Assembly: GCA_964648215.1 (NCBI GenBank) | Contig: CAZYMF010000266.1 | Coordinates: 1 to 5,933, forward strand | Direction of reading: 5' to 3' | Length of the DNA: 5,933 nt | From: CAZYMF01 sp964648215 | Lineage (GTDB): Bacteria; Desulfobacterota; Binatia; HRBIN30; JACQVA1 | Part shown: piece after piece, positions 5,646-5,933 of the stretch | Numbering within the stretch: position 1 is the first letter of the stretch | Layout: each line of letters begins with the position of its first letter | Translations under genes and position numbers: made by a program | The notes under the pieces: model-generated | The model's input: the letters and a program-made list of their open reading frames with translations, nothing else | Told to the model about the DNA's origin: nothing | Database searches by the model: none

Positions 5646-5733
5646 GGCTCCGGCCGCCGGGTGTGTTCGGGGTGTGGCCGGTGGGCGGCACCATTGGCAT
5701 GCCGGGTGCTCGGTCGGGGAACCTCTGCTCGCG

Positions 5734-5739
5734 AGGAGG
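5734..5739 (+). promoter_or_regulatory. Ribosome binding site AGGAGG of the glutaminase gene
   Basis: A consensus AGGAGG lies five bases before the ATG at 5745. An in-frame GTG at 5742 directly precedes that ATG but would leave only two bases of spacing. The site fixes the start of the edge-truncated gene. It overlaps the 8-bp palindrome CTCGCGAG (5728-5735). Confidence 0.75.
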
Positions 5740-5744
5740 CAGTG

Positions 5745-5933
5745 ATGTTGAATCAGCGGCTGGTTTCCGGGGACCCCATCGCCGAGCGCGTGCGCTGCCC
5801 GATCGGCGCCTACCTCGAGCGGCTGCACCGCAAGCATGCCGGTGAGAGCGGCGGCGAGGTGGCGACCTACATCCCCGAGCTGGCCAAGGCGAATCCCGAC
5901 TGGTTCGGCATCTGCATCGCCACCACCGACGGC
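5745..5933 (+). CDS. glsA: Glutaminase (GlsA-type, serine-dependent beta-lactamase-like fold), N-terminus only
   Basis: The frame is open from the ATG at 5745 to the window end, giving 63 codons with no stop. Residues 37-58 read GEVATYIPELAKANPDWFGICI. This matches the conserved N-terminal signature of bacterial glutaminases, G-x-VA-x-YIP-x-LA-x3-P-x2-FGI-x-I, followed by the usual T-x-DG. The enzyme hydrolyses L-glutamine to glutamate and ammonia in the cytoplasm. The catalytic Ser-x-x-Lys and Tyr residues lie further downstream and are not in the window. About 18 residues precede the usual first helix (IGAYLERLHRKH), slightly longer than in short enzymes such as E. coli YbaS/YneH. Some family members carry extra cyclic-nucleotide-binding or STAS domains at the C-terminus, which cannot be checked here. 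It is on the same strand as the GST but separated by 161 bp with two stem-loops, so it is probably transcribed independently. Confidence 0.88.
   Translation, partial: MLNQRLVSGDPIAERVRCPIGAYLERLHRKHAGESGGEVATYIPELAKANPDWFGICIATTDG

Noticed and set aside
5644..5685. G-rich stretch upstream of glutaminase as a G-quadruplex
   Set aside because: The G-runs are separated by loops of about 7-11 bases, too long for a convincing quadruplex in GC-rich DNA.
4759..5700. Minus-strand open frame of 313 codons opposite the GST
   Set aside because: Antisense shadow of the GST gene. The GST frame has clear family motifs and a ribosome binding site.

Overview
This is a GC-rich bacterial window of the kind seen in soil or sediment metagenome assemblies. 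The best lineage clue is the C-terminal tag of the secreted protein at 178-1032. It is a single Cys-flanked, dockerin/EF-hand-like loop (CCGDCNENGQVTVNEL, followed by an Ala/Leu-rich helix). I associate tags of this type with uncultured deltaproteobacterial or Binatia (Candidatus Binatota)-like genomes. That placement is recalled family knowledge and has not been searched. No tRNA, rRNA, insertion sequence, CRISPR array or phage gene was seen.

Layout. Four genes lie on the minus strand. Read in their own direction they are: a large secreted S53 (sedolisin/kumamolisin-type) protease (4386-2074), a compact alpha/beta hydrolase with an Asp nucleophile (1936-1214), a secreted two-repeat protein with the half-dockerin-like tail (1032-178), and the first 14 codons of an FmdB-type zinc-ribbon protein (43-1, cut by the window edge). 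A 423-bp divergent non-coding region (4387-4809) separates them from two plus-strand genes. These are a glutathione S-transferase (4810-5583) and, after 161 bp holding two tandem stem-loops, the first 63 codons of a glutaminase (5745-5933, cut by the window edge). The two terminal partial genes are short but their family signatures are clear.

How the genes relate. The gaps between the minus-strand genes are 134-181 bp, too long for tight translational coupling. No shared pathway is evident. Two products carry signal peptides and are probably exported (the protease and the repeat protein). The others look cytoplasmic: a hydrolase for an epoxide-, halo- or ester-type substrate, a GST for electrophile detoxification, glutaminase for nitrogen metabolism, and FmdB as a small zinc ribbon. 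I see an ordinary chromosomal neighbourhood rather than a defence island or biosynthetic cluster.

The points most worth a second look are the tag and duplicated domain of the 178-1032 protein, the duplicated beta-rich C-terminal modules of the protease, the double stem-loop after the GST, and the AT-richer, CTAG-containing stretch in the divergent promoter region. I did not find a convincing undescribed multi-gene system.
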